Shown here: positions 5,648 through 5,940 of the stretch, in pieces | How positions within the stretch are numbered: position 1 is the first letter of the stretch | Layout: each line of letters begins with the position of its first letter | From: Methylophilaceae bacterium UBA7525 | GTDB taxonomy: Bacteria > Pseudomonadota > Gammaproteobacteria > Burkholderiales > Methylophilaceae | Length of the DNA: 5,940 nucleotides | Reading direction: 5' to 3' | NCBI GenBank assembly: GCA_002479405.1 | Contig: DLMX01000062.1 | Span: forward strand, 1 to 5,940 | Position numbers and translations under genes: made by a program | Notes under the pieces: generated by a model | The model's database searches: none | The model's input: the letters and a program-made list of their open reading frames with translations, nothing else | What the model was told of the DNA's origin: nothing

Positions 5648-5940
5648 GCTGATCCCAATCCACGCAGTATTTTTCTGATAGGCGCCGGTAGCGCCGCACC
5701 TATTGCATCTTCCCGGTTCAGCATGACACTGGAACTTTGATGCAAACGGGGCAGATTGCCGGTGATGCGCAACGGCTGAGGCGCAATATGCAGACGGAAA
5801 TGCGTAAAGGTATGGCTCAGCACAGGCAATGATGGCAAAGCTTCGGTTTCCAGACCATAACGCTCGCGCGCCGCAGCCTGAACATCAATGCCGGTTTCTA
5901 CTTCCGGCAGGCTCCAGAGTCCGCCCCAGATGCCGCTGGG
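5644..5940 (-). CDS. mutY: A/G-specific adenine glycosylase MutY, C-terminal part (5' end outside window)
   Basis: The last 98 residues of a longer protein that enters from the right edge. MutY removes adenine mispaired with 8-oxoguanine in base-excision repair. The visible part is the C-terminal NUDIX-like 8-oxoG recognition domain: 'GIWGGLWSLPE' near the start, the hallmark 'LSHTFTHFRLHI' matching the E. coli 'RHTFSHFHLDI' loop that reads 8-oxoG, and a closing 'REDAIGAALPAPIRKIL' helix. The catalytic helix-hairpin-helix domain and the FeS-cluster cysteines lie outside the window. A shorter internal ATG exists but the reading frame is open to the edge, with homology before it. The stop (TAA, 5646-5644) overlaps the alkB stop; no terminator is visible between the two. 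Confidence 0.93.
   Translation of the reverse strand, partial: PSGIWGGLWSLPEVETGIDVQAAARERYGLETEALPSLPVLSHTFTHFRLHIAPQPLRITGNLPRLHQSSSVMLNREDAIGAALPAPIRKILRGLGSA

Noticed and set aside
1..5940. An accessory island, defence system or mobile element
   Set aside because: All genes are housekeeping or common families, with no integrase, transposase, terminal repeats or CRISPR-like repeats visible.

Overview
This looks like an ordinary chromosomal segment of a betaproteobacterium, possibly a methylotroph or a relative of one (Nitrosomonadales/Methylophilaceae-like). That placement is inferred from the gene content: a PurU/CobD-like/IspH neighbourhood, a formaldehyde-activating-enzyme (Fae) family gene, and moderate GC with dense coding. 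I see no insertion sequence, phage gene, CRISPR array, tRNA or rRNA, and no clear undescribed multi-gene system.

Layout. (1) Positions 1-494, minus strand: the N-terminal part of formyltetrahydrofolate deformylase (purU), cut by the window edge. (2) Positions 495-662: a divergent intergenic region. It holds an extended -10 promoter for purU, a 10-base match to the Neisseria DNA uptake sequence, and a 13-base imperfect direct repeat with 20-bp period. (3) Positions 663-3069, plus strand: a tight three-gene unit of a membrane-anchored GyrI-like domain protein, a degenerate CobD/CbiB-family membrane protein and ispH. It ends at a perfect 14-bp hairpin that can terminate transcription from both sides. 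(4) Positions 3119-3496, minus strand: a small DoxX-family membrane protein. (5) Positions 3583-4232, plus strand: a small lipoprotein whose stop overlaps the TTG start of a GNAT acetyltransferase. (6) Positions 4365-4916: a stand-alone Fae paralogue with its own sigma70-type promoter and a terminator; the family's catalytic histidine is absent. (7) Positions 5006-5647: alkB, with all AlkB active-site residues present at the same numbers as in E. coli. (8) Positions 5644-5940, minus strand: the C-terminal end of mutY, overlapping alkB tail to tail by 4 bp.

How the genes relate. PurU (formyl-THF to formate), the Fae paralogue (formaldehyde chemistry or sensing) and AlkB (oxidative demethylation that releases formaldehyde) all touch one-carbon metabolism. 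They are separate transcription units, so the link is thematic only. AlkB and MutY are both DNA base-damage repair enzymes. The most informative points are the Fae paralogue without its catalytic histidine, the CobD/CbiB homologue without the conserved CbiB motifs yet co-transcribed with the essential ispH, and the uptake-sequence match in the purU leader.
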